Assembly: GCA_947175645.1 (NCBI GenBank)
Contig: CAMWNP010000007.1
Span: 40,042-104,041 of the forward strand
Origin: an uncultured Porphyromonadaceae bacterium
GTDB taxonomy: Bacteria > Bacteroidota > Bacteroidia > Bacteroidales > Muribaculaceae
Reading direction: 5' to 3'
Length of the DNA: 64,000 nt
Below are positions 48,264-59,500 of the stretch, piece by piece. Position 1 is the first letter of the stretch. Each line of letters opens with the position of its first letter. A program made the translations under genes and the position numbers. The notes under the pieces are model-generated. The model was not told where the DNA came from, searched no databases, and was given only the letters and a program-made list of their open reading frames with translations.

Positions 48264-48474
48264 ACTTTTGTCAGGATAATCAGATGTAACACATTGACTA
48301 TCAGACTAAAAGGCGCATGCTTTAGTAAATGAACGAAGCCGCTTCCGAAAGCACCAACTCTGATGGTTTATTAAGAAACATCCGTTTTTTCGGCCTGGTT
48401 CTAATCTTTTCCGTGGGTTAGCGCGTTATAATTTAAAACACACACATCTTCTGACACTTTTATAACTTTTATTT

Positions 48475-50181
48475 ATGGAATGGTTTGTTGAAACCCTGCG
48501 GACATACCCGTCGCTCGCCATATTCCTGACAATAGGTATTGGCTTTTACATTGGAAAACTTAAATTCAAGTCTTTTTCGCTTGGTACGGTCACATCCGTG
48601 CTCCTCGTGGGGGTTCTGGTGGGTCAACTTGACATTGCCATTCCCGGACCGGTGAAATCAGTGTTTTTCCTTCTGTTTCTCTTTGCCATTGGATATAGCG
48701 TAGGACCTCAGTTTTTCAATTCGCTCCGTGGCTCCGGTCTGAAACAGGTATTGTTCGCGGTGGTTGTCTGTGCGATTGTTCTTGCAGTGACCTACGTGAC
48801 CGCTCTTCTGTTTCATTACGGACCCGGCGAGGCAGCAGGTCTGTTCTCCGGCGCACAGACCATTTCAGCCGTTATTGGAGTAAGTTCCGACACTATCCAG
48901 ACCCTCGGCGCTTCGGCTGCCGACAAGAAGGCGTGGGTTGACATAATCCCCGTCTGCTACGCCGTCACCTACATCTTCGGAACCATTGGTTCGGCATATA
49001 TCCTCGGAGTTATCGGACCGTGGATGTTGGGTGGAATGAAAAAGGTCAAGCAGCAGACTGCCGAACTGGCGGCTCAGATGAATCAGAGTGACATAACCAA
49101 CGACCCGGCTTTCATAAACGCCAACCGTCCCATGGTTTTCCGTGCTTATAAAGTAGAGGATCCCAAGTTCGGCGAAAGCCGCACAGTGGCGGAAATTGAA
49201 AAATATATGGCCGATCAGGGACGAAGGATTTTCGTGGAGCGGATTCGTCAGGACAACGGAACCATTGTCGAACCTGCACCTGATGTGGTTGTCAAACCCG
49301 GTTATACGGTGGTGCTTTCCGGCCGACGTGAATTCATCATTGAGGATGAAGGCTGGATAGGAACAGAGGTGGACGACGCTCAGTTGCTCTCCTTCCCGGT
49401 TGAGAAGGTTGACGTGTTGCTGACATCAAAAAATTTGAAACGTGGCACCACGGTAGAATCGCTCCGCAGTCAGAAATTCATGTATGGTGTGGTCATTACC
49501 CGTATTCAGCGTGGCGGCGTGGAGATTCCGGTATTTGCCAAAACGGAACTTCATCCGGGCGATACGGTAACCTTGAACGGCATAGCAAAGGATGTTGACC
49601 GTGCCGCTCCCATGCTGGGGCATGTCGACAAGCCTACCAACGTCACTGACATGATTTTCGTAGGACTCGGCATATTCATCGGCGGACTCATCGGCGCCAT
49701 AACCATACATCTCGGAGGTATACCCATCAGTCTCAGCACCAGTGGAGGCGCACTTATCGCCGGACTCGTGTTAGGATGGCTCCGCACGAAGAACCCCACC
49801 TACGGGCATATTCCACAGGCCTCCGTATGGCTGCTAAATAACCTGGGGCTGAACCTGTTCATAGCCGTCATTGGAATAACCTCCGGACCGTCGTTCATCA
49901 GCGGACTGAAGGAAGTGGGTCCCGGTTTGTTCCTCGCTGGTATAATCGCCACTACCCTTCCCCTTCTGATTTCAGTTTTCATTGGAGCCAAACTGTTCAA
50001 GTTCCATCCAGCAATCAATCTGGGATGTGTGGCCGGCTCACGAACCACCACAGCCGCTCTCGGGGCAATAGAAGAGAGTCTCGACAGTCCTCTCCCCGCC
50101 ATGGGCTATACCGTAACTTACGCCGTTGGAAACACTCTTCTGATCTTGTGGGGCGTGGTGATAGTCCTGCTGATGGCATAG
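48475..50181 (+). CDS. aspT: Aspartate:alanine antiporter (AspT family)
   Basis: A 568-residue transporter of the AAE family. Two membrane halves (about residues 1-190 and 390-568) flank two TrkA_C (RCK_C) domains (about 205-380). It exchanges aspartate in for alanine out across the inner membrane. The aspartate 4-decarboxylase gene follows after 35 bases, and together the pair forms the aspTD system, generating proton motive force and CO2. Only a weak promoter could be seen in the 210 bases upstream. Confidence 0.9.
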   Translation: MEWFVETLRTYPSLAIFLTIGIGFYIGKLKFKSFSLGTVTSVLLVGVLVGQLDIAIPGPVKSVFFLLFLFAIGYSVGPQFFNSLRGSGLKQVLFAVVVCAIVLAVTYVTALLFHYGPGEAAGLFSGAQTISAVIGVSSDTIQTLGASAADKKAWVDIIPVCYAVTYIFGTIGSAYILGVIGPWMLGGMKKVKQQTAELAAQMNQSDITNDPAFINANRPMVFRAYKVEDPKFGESRTVAEIEKYMADQGRRIFVERIRQDNGTIVEPAPDVVVKPGYTVVLSGRREFIIEDEGWIGTEVDDAQLLSFPVEKVDVLLTSKNLKRGTTVESLRSQKFMYGVVITRIQRGGVEIPVFAKTELHPGDTVTLNGIAKDVDRAAPMLGHVDKPTNVTDMIFVGLGIFIGGLIGAITIHLGGIPISLSTSGGALIAGLVLGWLRTKNPTYGHIPQASVWLLNNLGLNLFIAVIGITSGPSFISGLKEVGPGLFLAGIIATTLPLLISVFIGAKLFKFHPAINLGCVAGSRTTTAALGAIEESLDSPLPAMGYTVTYAVGNTLLILWGVVIVLLMA

Positions 50182-50216
50182 AATTAAACGAATAATAACC
50201 TAAAACCAAAATATTT

Positions 50217-51869
50217 ATGGCTGACACTACTGACATAACCTCCCGAAACGTGGAGAGTGAAAAAGTGGAGAAACGTCTTTCATCCCTTTCCCCATTTGAA
50301 CTGAAAAACGAACTTATCAAACTTGCCGAGGCCAAGGCCCGCCACAGCACCGCAACATATCTGAACGCCGGCCGCGGTAACCCCAACTGGGTTGCAACCG
50401 CTCCACGCGAAGCATTCTTCATGCTCGGACAATGGGCAATGACCGAATGTCGCCGCGAAGGTGATGATCCTGTCGGTGTAGCCGGTACCCCTAACCCTGA
50501 TGGTATAGGCGCACGGCTCGAACAATATCTGAAGGACCACGCTTCTGAACCGGGAGCCGCTCTGATCAAGGGCACTCTTGACTACCTCACCTCTCGAGGC
50601 TACGATGCCGACGAGATAGCCTACGAATGGGCCGACGGCGTCATCGGCGACCAGTATCCCACCCCTGACCGTATTCTGAAATACACTGAAATCTTAGCGC
50701 AGGATTATCTGGCGCAGGAGATGGGTGACCACTACAAAGGAGACCTGAAATTCGACATCTTTGCAACTGAAGGTGGAACAGCCGCCATGTGCTACATCTT
50801 TGACTCGCTTCAGGAAAACCACCTTCTGGAGAAGGGTGACACCATTGCCCTGATGACACCTATCTTCACCCCTTACATTGAAATTCCGGAACTTGACCGT
50901 TTCCGTTTCAATGTCATCAACGTCAGTGCGAACGCGCTTGAGCAGAACGGATATCACGACTGGCAGTATCCCGATTCCGAGATTGAGAAACTGCGTGACC
51001 CCAAGGTGAAACTGGTATGCCTTGTCAATCCCTCCAATCCCCCATCCTACACGCTGAGTCAGCACACCATCGATCTGCTCAAGGATGTAGTCCGCAACAG
51101 CAACCCCAATCTGATGATTGTAACCGATGACGTCTACGGCACCTTCGTGCAGAACTTCCATTCATTGATGTACGAACTGCCGGAGAACACCATCAACGTC
51201 TATTCATTCTCAAAATATTTCGGAGCCACAGGATGGCGTCTGGCCACGGTTGCTGTGGCACAGAACAACATTTTCGATAGGTTGATAGCCGAACTGCCGG
51301 AAGCCAAGAAAGCCGATCTTAACCGTCGTTACGGAACACTCTCGCTTGACCCCGCGTCAATAAAATTCATTGACCGCATGGTTGCCGACAGCCGGTTAGT
51401 GGCCCTGAACCACACCGCAGGTCTGTCCACACCTCAGCAGATTCAGATGTCATTGATGGCAGCCATGTGTCTGCTTGACACCGACGACAAGTACAAGACC
51501 TTCATGCAGAACATCATCCATGGACGTCTCAGCGCATTGTGGGAAACCACCGGATTCACCCTCCAGCCTGATCCGTTGCGCGCCGGTTACTATTCCGAAA
51601 TCGACATCATGGTTTGGGCACGCAAGTTCTACGGCGACGACTTCGCGCGCTATCTGAAAGAGAACTACGTTCCTATCGACTTCGTCATCAAACTTGCCAA
51701 CCGCACCGCCGTAGTACTGCTTAACGGTGACGGGTTCGACGGTCCGGCCTGGTCAATCCGCGCATCACTGGCCAACCTTGAGAAAAAAGACTATCTCAAG
51801 ATAGGAACCGCCATACGAAAGATTCTTGATGAATATCATGCCGAATATCTGGCCGGAACAAAGAAATAA
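50217..51869 (+). CDS. aspD: Bifunctional aspartate aminotransferase / aspartate 4-decarboxylase
   Basis: A 550-residue PLP enzyme of the large aspartate 4-decarboxylase type, about 100 residues longer than standard aspartate aminotransferases. The PLP lysine is Lys333 in YSFSKYFGATGWRLA, and the nearby Arg of this block binds the substrate carboxylate. The conserved blocks NPSNPPSYTLS and TDDVYGTF follow the family. The N-terminal extension (ELKNELIKLAE, LNAGRGNPNW) is typical. It converts aspartate to alanine and CO2 and works with the antiporter encoded directly upstream. Confidence 0.92.
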   Translation: MADTTDITSRNVESEKVEKRLSSLSPFELKNELIKLAEAKARHSTATYLNAGRGNPNWVATAPREAFFMLGQWAMTECRREGDDPVGVAGTPNPDGIGARLEQYLKDHASEPGAALIKGTLDYLTSRGYDADEIAYEWADGVIGDQYPTPDRILKYTEILAQDYLAQEMGDHYKGDLKFDIFATEGGTAAMCYIFDSLQENHLLEKGDTIALMTPIFTPYIEIPELDRFRFNVINVSANALEQNGYHDWQYPDSEIEKLRDPKVKLVCLVNPSNPPSYTLSQHTIDLLKDVVRNSNPNLMIVTDDVYGTFVQNFHSLMYELPENTINVYSFSKYFGATGWRLATVAVAQNNIFDRLIAELPEAKKADLNRRYGTLSLDPASIKFIDRMVADSRLVALNHTAGLSTPQQIQMSLMAAMCLLDTDDKYKTFMQNIIHGRLSALWETTGFTLQPDPLRAGYYSEIDIMVWARKFYGDDFARYLKENYVPIDFVIKLANRTAVVLLNGDGFDGPAWSIRASLANLEKKDYLKIGTAIRKILDEYHAEYLAGTKK

Positions 51870-51903
51870 ACCGGTCGGAAATGTCCCGGTCTTCTGAACG
51901 ACA

Positions 51904-51935
51904 AAAAAAGGCTCCCGGAATCGGGAGCCTTTTTT
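51904..51935. terminator. Bidirectional terminator between aspD and the Sus-like operon
   Basis: A 14-bp stem (51904-51917 with 51922-51935) around the loop gaat, with A and T runs on either side. It separates convergent operons. Confidence 0.9.
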
Positions 51936-51954
51936 AATTGACTGTATATCAGAG

Positions 51955-53421
51955 TTATTTCTTAACTACAGTTGCAGTGTAGGGAACCTGGAAGAGGTCG
52001 AGAGTAACCACATAAGTACCTGATTCTTCACACTTGATGTTGTCGCCGCCGCCAACGAGGTTGTTGAGGTCACCACCGAGGTTGATGTCCCAACCGTCGT
52101 TCATGCGGAACTTCCATTCGTCACCTGCTGACATTTCAACTTCGCCGGTCCAGGTGGTGAAGGTAGCGTCAGGAGTGAGCGCGAGTGATGCACTCCAGCC
52201 GTTGAAACCACCGATAACACCGACGGTGTTGATCTGGGTCAGTTTCAGGTCGCGGGTCGGGTAGTTGAGTTGTACGTAGTAGATGGCTGCGGGGTTACCT
52301 GCGGGCAACTGGATGTTTGCAGAACCTTCAGCCTTACCTTTACCAACGTAGAAGTTACCTTCTTCGTTGAGTTCCCAGGTTATACCATCGTCAGAACCGA
52401 AGTCGCCGTCCCATGCGGGGTTGGGGCTGAACTTGAAGTCACCGTTGAGATAAATGAAACCATAATAGTTTTCATAATCGTCAGTGAACAGAGTCTGGCA
52501 GTTTGAACCGAAGCCCCAGCCGTTGGAGTTACCGGGAGTCCAGAAGTTTTCGATTGCCTGGAAGTAGTTGTAGGTAAGAGCCTCCATGTTCACGGTGAAG
52601 AGAACCGCACCGGTGATGAAGTTGATACCGGCATATTCGCTGTTGGCAACAAGCGCGCCTTCTTCGTTGTAAACTTCTTCTTCTGAAGTACCGTAAGTGA
52701 GTGCTGAGAAGTCACCGGCAGTCACGGTTGACTGGGGAACGATCTTCCAGTACATACCGTCGCCTACCATTTCTTCAGTGAAGGTGGTTGCGAGTGAGAA
52801 GATAGGATCATCATACTGGCTGGAAGTAGAGTGACCCATCTTGATGCAGTTGTCGGCAGACCAAGTCTCGCCATCGTTAGAATAAGCGAGGTAGTATGCT
52901 TCTTCGATAACCTGAGAGGGGGTCAAGGGGATGATGGTGATTTCGAAAGGACCGTAATAGTCGTTTTCGCCACCCAGACGTGCTTTCATCTTATCCTTCA
53001 CGGCGTATGCGGCGAAGCGACCGAAAGCAGAACCCTGTTTGGGATCCTTGGTAACCGCAGCCGAGTAAGCGCCCTGAAGTGCATCGGGAGAAATCAGCAC
53101 GGCATCGTTTTCTACAGTTGTTTGAGCAGTTGCAACCTTTGAGAAAGAGTTGTCAGAAGAAAGTTCCAGAACAAGTTCCAGAGTGTAGTCTTCAGGGAAG
53201 TCAGTGAGTGCTACGGTACCCAGAACAGCGTTTTCGCCCTCAGAGTTGATGAGATCCAGGTTGTAGGTAGCCTGAGCACTGGTGAAGGCCAGACCGTTAG
53301 CCTCAAAAATTGCCTGCTGGGGGTTTGACTGTGCCGGGGGATTGGGTTCTTCGTAGTTATCGCAAGCGATGAATGCGAAGGACATCATGGCAGTCAGACC
53401 ATATAATGCAAATTTTTTCAT
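51955..53421 (-). CDS. SusF/SusE-like outer membrane lipoprotein
   Basis: A 488-residue lipoprotein with signal ending FIAC (lipidated Cys20), so anchored in the outer membrane, probably facing outward. The N-terminal part has the SusE/SusF beta-sandwich (LTDFPEDYTLELVLEL). Later domains resemble carbohydrate-binding modules, ending with GVIGGFNGWS and TWTGEVEMSAGDEWKF. It would bind the glycan taken up by the SusC/D pair. It is the last gene of the operon, before a strong terminator. The ligand is unknown. Confidence 0.78.
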   Translation of the reverse strand: MKKFALYGLTAMMSFAFIACDNYEEPNPPAQSNPQQAIFEANGLAFTSAQATYNLDLINSEGENAVLGTVALTDFPEDYTLELVLELSSDNSFSKVATAQTTVENDAVLISPDALQGAYSAAVTKDPKQGSAFGRFAAYAVKDKMKARLGGENDYYGPFEITIIPLTPSQVIEEAYYLAYSNDGETWSADNCIKMGHSTSSQYDDPIFSLATTFTEEMVGDGMYWKIVPQSTVTAGDFSALTYGTSEEEVYNEEGALVANSEYAGINFITGAVLFTVNMEALTYNYFQAIENFWTPGNSNGWGFGSNCQTLFTDDYENYYGFIYLNGDFKFSPNPAWDGDFGSDDGITWELNEEGNFYVGKGKAEGSANIQLPAGNPAAIYYVQLNYPTRDLKLTQINTVGVIGGFNGWSASLALTPDATFTTWTGEVEMSAGDEWKFRMNDGWDINLGGDLNNLVGGGDNIKCEESGTYVVTLDLFQVPYTATVVKK

Positions 53422-53497
53422 CTGTGTTTTGATTGTTTATTTAATTTCCCGGCGGCGGTGACCGGTGGAGGACTCCACCGCCGGAAATAATGTTAAC

Positions 53498-54766
53498 TTA
53501 TTCGTGGAAATTGAAGGTGACGTTCTTGGTGTTGGTGTCAACTGAAATGTCCAGTGTACCGGCAGCGTCGAAGTTGAACTGCCAACTGCCCTTACCGCTT
53601 ACGTAAGTACCGGCGTATGCACCGTTGGTCATTGAGCAGGCAATTGGTGCGTCTTCAGCCTGGGAACCGATTGAAGCACCTCCATCCCAACCTGTGAGTT
53701 CAGTGTAGAAACGGAAGGTGGCCTCACCTGCTTCAACAGGGAATGAACCGGTGTAGACACCTGAGTCAGAGTTATCGGCAAGACGCCAGTCTTTGTATGC
53801 ATCGGCATTATCTTCTTCGGGTCCCATCCATCCGCTGATTGAACCAACCAGGTAGATGTATTTTGAAACGGTAACTGAATGAGCGCCTTCCTGAATGGTC
53901 ACGAACATGTTGCTTGCATCGCTCATGTCAACGGTGATGGTCATTTCGCCACCTTCCCAGTTGGGGAAGTTGAATGAACCTTTACCTTTGACAAGTGCGC
54001 TTGAGAACGAGCCGTCAACCATCTCAAAATCAGTTGCATTGTCGGCTTCCTGATAACCGAGTGAAGCACCTCCGTCCCAACCGGTAAGTTCGGTGTAGAA
54101 ACGGAACATTGCCTTGCCGGCAGGAATATTGAACACGCCTGAGTAAACTTTTGAACCGATAGCGTTGTCAGGTTCGAAAAGACGCCAGCCTGCAAGTGCA
54201 TCGGCATTGCCTGCATCCGGACCGGTCCAGCCGCCGCAGTCACCGATCAGGTAGATGAATCCTGCAACGGGGATTGCGAAGTAAGGCTTGATGGCTTTGT
54301 AAGAAACAACATTAGAAACGATAGCGGAACCTTCAACCCCGTTGAGTTGTGCGGTGGCACGGAAGAATACTTCCATAGGCTCGGGATTACCACCCCATTT
54401 TTCATCGTATGTTTCCTGAGAAGTAACACCGGCAAGTTCGCAGATACCTGTTGCGATTGCTTCCTGGCGGATAGAGATCTGAGATTTGGTGGGAGCGATG
54501 TTCTCAAGGTCATACACCTCTGCGAAATCCGCGGTGAGTGACATTTGAGCGGCATACTGAGTAACGGCAGAGTAGCCGTAGTCAGGCTGTGAGCAGGTGA
54601 GTTCCAGTGTCTGACCTTCAGTGAGGGCAATGTACTGGTTCTGCATAGCCGGTGTGTTAAGCACGAATGTGGTAGGTGCTTTGTAAACGGGGTCGCGGTC
54701 CTCGGAGCAAGATGAGAAGCCGAGGGCTACGGCGGCCATCGCCAATATTATTGATAATTTTTTCAT
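53498..54766 (-). CDS. SusE-like outer membrane lipoprotein with two binding-module repeats
   Basis: A 422-residue lipoprotein, lipidated at Cys20 (GFSSC). The SusE N-terminal domain (about residues 25-160, with LTEGQTLELTCSQPDYG) is followed by two tandem modules (about 165-295 and 305-420), each starting with FIYLIG or YIYLVG plus a WxGP block and carrying FRFYTELTGWDGGAS. The high similarity between the modules points to a recent internal duplication. Aromatic residues in WDGGAS suggest sugar stacking. It lies between SusD and the SusF-like gene. Confidence 0.8.
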   Translation of the reverse strand: MKKLSIILAMAAVALGFSSCSEDRDPVYKAPTTFVLNTPAMQNQYIALTEGQTLELTCSQPDYGYSAVTQYAAQMSLTADFAEVYDLENIAPTKSQISIRQEAIATGICELAGVTSQETYDEKWGGNPEPMEVFFRATAQLNGVEGSAIVSNVVSYKAIKPYFAIPVAGFIYLIGDCGGWTGPDAGNADALAGWRLFEPDNAIGSKVYSGVFNIPAGKAMFRFYTELTGWDGGASLGYQEADNATDFEMVDGSFSSALVKGKGSFNFPNWEGGEMTITVDMSDASNMFVTIQEGAHSVTVSKYIYLVGSISGWMGPEEDNADAYKDWRLADNSDSGVYTGSFPVEAGEATFRFYTELTGWDGGASIGSQAEDAPIACSMTNGAYAGTYVSGKGSWQFNFDAAGTLDISVDTNTKNVTFNFHE

Positions 54767-54787
54767 TTTGTCTTCAGAAGGTTGGAA

Positions 54788-56515
54788 TTAGAAATTAGGA
54801 TTCTGAACATAACCGTTACGCTCACAAACCACGTTGGGGAGAGGATAAACCACGAAACGATCGGGGAAGTCACGGCCGTTCTTAACGTTATACTTCCAGT
54901 TCCAGGTGTAGCCTGAAATCCATTTTCCGTAGCGGATAAGGTCAGTACGACGGGTACATTCGGTGTAGAGTTCGCGCTGACGTTCGTTCTGGAGTTCAAC
55001 GAGGTTGATCTGTGAGTATGCAGGCATTTCTGCACGTTCGCGGATGTAGTTGACATATTTCAGAGCGGTTGCCTGGTCGCCTGCGCCGTGGAGGGCTGCT
55101 TCAGCGGCTGAGAGGTAGATTTCAGCCAGACGGATCATACCGTAGTCGATGCCGAGGGGATCGACAGCCTGAGGCTGGTCACCTTCGGGATAACCGCTTT
55201 CGCCGATGTTCCAGTTGGAGAATTTGACAGCGAGGAAGCCGTTGTCACCCCAGTGAGCCTGGTCAAACACGTCGTTGTTGATGTTGAAGCCATCAGCAGC
55301 GGTTTTCCAGTATCTTGTACGGAGGTCGGCTGATTCAGAGTAGTCAGCGTTCCAGTCGAACACTTCTACGAACTGACGGCGTGCTGACATACACTTCCAG
55401 CCGTTACCTGAGTTATATTCGCTCTGGTTGCAGTGGAATGTAGCGTTATCAGTTGAGTTACCGATCCATGCGTTACACATGAAACCACCGTTGGCATAAG
55501 CCTTCAGACCGTATTCACCGGTGATAGCAAGAGATTCCTGGGGAATAACCCAGATGATTTCGTTTGCGTTGCCGCCTCTTGAGATGGTGAACTCTTTGTT
55601 GTTGTAACCGAAGTTCTGGTGGTAAGCCTTGCAAAGACCGGTAGCATTGCCGTCAGATGCGACGAAACCATTGGTTGCCAGACGGTCGATGACAGCCTGA
55701 GCGTGGTCGAAACATTCTTTCCAGCGTGGGGTGCCGGTGTAAACCTCGGCATTGAGGTAGTATTTTACAAGGAGTGACTCGGCAACGTCAAGACCTACGT
55801 AACCGTAAGGAGGACGGTTCTGAGGATCGTTTGACTTGTACCATGCAACGATTTCTTCAAGCATTGCGGTTACTTCGTTGAACACCATGCGGCGGCCTTC
55901 GGCGAAGTCAGTGCTCAACTGGGGAGGAACAGAACCGATAGTCACGCTTCCGTCAGCCCAGGGCACATTGCCGTATGCGTCGATCAGATAATAATAAGCA
56001 CCTGCCTTGAGGATATTTGCCTGGCGGCAGAATTCCTCGAAAAGTTGCTGTTCTTCATCAGTGGTGATGCCGTATTCGGTCTGCTGGAACTGGTTTGCGA
56101 GTGAAACGAGCACCATCAGACGTGAGTACACACCCATAACCACCTGGTCGTCAGCAGAAATCAGACCATACTGGAAAGTTGAGGGGATTGCGTCACCTGA
56201 GGGAAGCCAGTTTGCTTCGTCAGAAGGGATTTCCTGAAGGTTGAACACGGCGCGCTGGAAGGTAGACATACTACCGTCCATTGATGCCAGGATATTTGAT
56301 CCGTTGTCGTCCGTACCGTAACCGTAGGTGCAGAACTGCATATAGACGTCAGCGATGGATTTCTGCATGTAACCCTTGGGATCAGAGGGGAACAAACCCG
56401 GGGTGATGTCGTTGGGGCTGGTGGGAGTAAGATCAAGGTCACCGGTGCACGCACTGAAGGTGAATGCAGACGCTGCCACTCCCAGAGAAATGAATAATTT
56501 ATTTATTGTTTTCAT
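54788..56515 (-). CDS. SusD/RagB-family nutrient-binding lipoprotein
   Basis: A 575-residue lipoprotein, lipidated at Cys23 (FSAC), of the RagB/SusD family. The helical TPR scaffold is visible from QEIPSDEANWL and LKAGAYYYLIDAYGNVPWAD. The C-terminal SusD domain contains LAEIYLSAAEAALH and LQNERQRELYTECTRRTDLIRYGKW. It forms the lid over the SusC barrel and delivers glycan to it. The start is 21 bases after the susC stop. The substrate is not evident. Confidence 0.92.
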   Translation of the reverse strand: MKTINKLFISLGVAASAFTFSACTGDLDLTPTSPNDITPGLFPSDPKGYMQKSIADVYMQFCTYGYGTDDNGSNILASMDGSMSTFQRAVFNLQEIPSDEANWLPSGDAIPSTFQYGLISADDQVVMGVYSRLMVLVSLANQFQQTEYGITTDEEQQLFEEFCRQANILKAGAYYYLIDAYGNVPWADGSVTIGSVPPQLSTDFAEGRRMVFNEVTAMLEEIVAWYKSNDPQNRPPYGYVGLDVAESLLVKYYLNAEVYTGTPRWKECFDHAQAVIDRLATNGFVASDGNATGLCKAYHQNFGYNNKEFTISRGGNANEIIWVIPQESLAITGEYGLKAYANGGFMCNAWIGNSTDNATFHCNQSEYNSGNGWKCMSARRQFVEVFDWNADYSESADLRTRYWKTAADGFNINNDVFDQAHWGDNGFLAVKFSNWNIGESGYPEGDQPQAVDPLGIDYGMIRLAEIYLSAAEAALHGAGDQATALKYVNYIRERAEMPAYSQINLVELQNERQRELYTECTRRTDLIRYGKWISGYTWNWKYNVKNGRDFPDRFVVYPLPNVVCERNGYVQNPNF

Positions 56516-56536
56516 TTATCAAAGTCCTTAAATTGA

Positions 56537-59500
56537 TTAGAAAGTGGCTACCAGACCGAGTGTGAAGGTAACGGGACGGGGATAAACGTTGTCGTCACGT
56601 CCGTCGAACACCTCGGGATCGATACCTTTGTATTTGGTGATTACGAAAGGATTCTGAACGGCGCCGAAGAGGCGGAGACGGAGATCCTTCTGGAAGAGTT
56701 TGTCCCAGGTGTAACCTGCGGTGATGTTGTCGCAGCGGAGGAATGAAGCGTTTTCAATCCAGTAGTCGCTGAGCACGAATGCCTGGTTTTCAGCATTGTT
56801 GAAGAGGAATTCGTCACGCATGAGGTTCTTCAGACCGTAAGCGTCAACAGTTGCGAGGTTGGTGCGGGTACGGCGGGGTGCGTTGTAAACGTAGTTGCCG
56901 AGGTTTGCACGGAGGGAGATACCGAAGTCCCAGTTCTTGTAGTTGAACTGGTTGTTCCATGAGATGGTAACTTTGGGTTCGGGTGAGTGGTAGAGGATCA
57001 GGTCCTCAGCGTTGATTTCACCGTCAGCGTTCTGATCGACATACTGTCCTGCGATGGGGTTGCCGGCTTCGTCGTAAACCTGCTGGTAAACGCGATAGGT
57101 GTAAGCAGCCTCACCTTCGATGAACCACTGGAGGTCACCGCCGATACCGCCGCCGGGAACGCCACGACCTGCTGCGGGCATGGGAACGCCGGCGTTGAGG
57201 TCAGTGATCTTGTTGCGGTTCCATGCAACGTTTGCTGAAGATGTCCAGTTGAAGTTCTTGGTTACTACAGGACGTGCGACGATGCTGAATTCAAGACCGG
57301 TGTTGCGGAGTGAACCGATGTTGGTGGTCACGTAGTCAGAAGTCTGGAGACCTTTTGCAGGAGTAGAGGCAAGAAGGTCGCGGGTGTTACGCAGATACCA
57401 GTCGAGGCTTGCAGTGATGCGGTTATTGAGGAATGCGAAGTCCATACCAATGTTCCAGGTAGTGGTTGTTTCCCATTTGATGTTCGCATCGTAAGCGGTG
57501 GGGTAGATGGGGTTCACCCAAGTGCCGTTGTAACCGGGATACATGAAGTTTCCGTTTGAAGAAATCACGTAAACAGGCATGTAGGGGAAGTAAGAGCCGA
57601 TATCCTGCTGACCGGTTTCACCCCATCCGAGGCGAAGTTTCCATTCGTCAAGAACATCTGATTCTTTCAGAGCGCCCATGTTTGAGATCTTCCAGCCGAG
57701 TGCCACAGCGGGGAAGAGACCCCAGCGGGTATCCTTAGAGAAGCGTGAAGATGCGTCGTCACGGAGAGTAACGGTCAGAAGGTAAGTGTTGTCGAACTGA
57801 TAGTTCAAACGGCCGTAGAATGAGAGCAACTGGTTGGGAGCGGCCCAGCGGGTGATGTCACCCCACTGTTCACCGATGTGGTTCTCGCTGCTCTGGGTCA
57901 TATAGTAAGTTCCGTCTCCGTAGTTGGTGAAGGGAGCCTGACCATTCTCACCGACGTAGCCGAGAGAGTGAACATAGTTGGCGTTGTGACCGAAGTAAGA
58001 GAAGCGCTGCCATGAGTAACCTGCAACAACATCGAAGTTTGACTTGATAGTCTCAACATCCTTGCGGTAGTTGAAGTAGAACTCGAGCATGGTGTTGCGC
58101 TGCAGTTCATACCACTTGTAGAGAGAAGCGGCACCTGCTGCACCTTTACCTTCGAGCATTGAGTTGTTCCATGCCTGAACAGAGTTGGCTGCTGTCACTG
58201 AGTTACAGGTGTTTTCTGAAACCTGGTAACCGAGATCGAGGTGAGCGTGAAGGTCAGGGAGGAAGTGGAATGCGTAGTCGATATTCAGGCTACCGGTTGA
58301 TGACCATGTTTTGTTGTGTGAGTCAACATCGTTGAGCAACTGAAGGGGGTTGGTTGCACCGTTACGGTCAAACACACCGCCGGGGGTGTAGTTGTAGTAG
58401 CCGTTGTAGAGATAGAGGCCTGTACCGCCACCCATTGCAATGTTGGTGTAGACGGGTTTGGTGGGGTCAGCAGAAACTGCACCGCCGATTGAACCCTGGT
58501 CAGCATTGCCGGTCTTACCGTAAGTACCGTTAACTTTGGCAGTTACAGAAAGTTTACCGTTGAAGAATTTGGGTGAGAGTGTGAAACCTGCGGTTACACG
58601 CTGCATTGAAGAAGTCTTGAGGATACCGTTGTTGTCAGTGTAGCCTACATTGACACGGTAGGGGAGCCATCCGGCCTGACCGCCTACTGCCAGTGAGTAG
58701 TCCTGAGAGAATGATGTGCGGAGCACTTCTTTTTGCCAGTCAGTGTTGTAGATCTTGCCGTCGTAGCCAAGTTGTGCGATTGTTGCTTCGCTGAGGTTGT
58801 CACGTACAACCTGTGCGAATTCGTCGCCGCTCATCATGTTGAGTTTCTTGCGGGCGGTGTTAACTGAGAAGTTAGCAGCGAAAGAAACCTGAGGACGACC
58901 GCTTGAACCTTTCTTGGTGGTCACGATGATCACACCGTTAGATGCACGTGAACCGTAGATTGCGGTTGCGGAAGCATCCTTAAGGATGGTCATTGACTCG
59001 ATTTCAGAGGGGTTAAGCATGGTGAGCGCATTCATGTTACCACCCTGTGTCTGGTCAGTCTGGGGTACACCGTCGATTACGACCAGAGGGTTGTTGTTTG
59101 CAGAAAGTGAGGAACCGCCACGGATACGGATAGTAGCACCACCTGTGGGGTTACCACCGTCAGTTGTTACAACCACACCGGGGCTTGCACCAACCAGAAG
59201 GTCCTGGGTTGAAGTGGCGATACCTGCTTCGATATCGTCCGGTTTGATTACGGCAACAGAACCGGTAGCGTCAGATTTCTTGACAACACCGTAACCGATT
59301 GCCACTACCTCGTCGAGCATCACTGAATTTTCTTTCAGAACGATGTCGATGTTGGTACGGTTGTCAACGGGTACGCGCTGAGTGTCGTAGCCCACGTAAG
59401 AAACAACAAGAACTCCGTTGGGATCAACTTCGATGCGGAAATTACCGTCGATGTCCGCTGATGTTCCCACTGATGTTCCTTCAGCCAGAATGCTTGCTCC

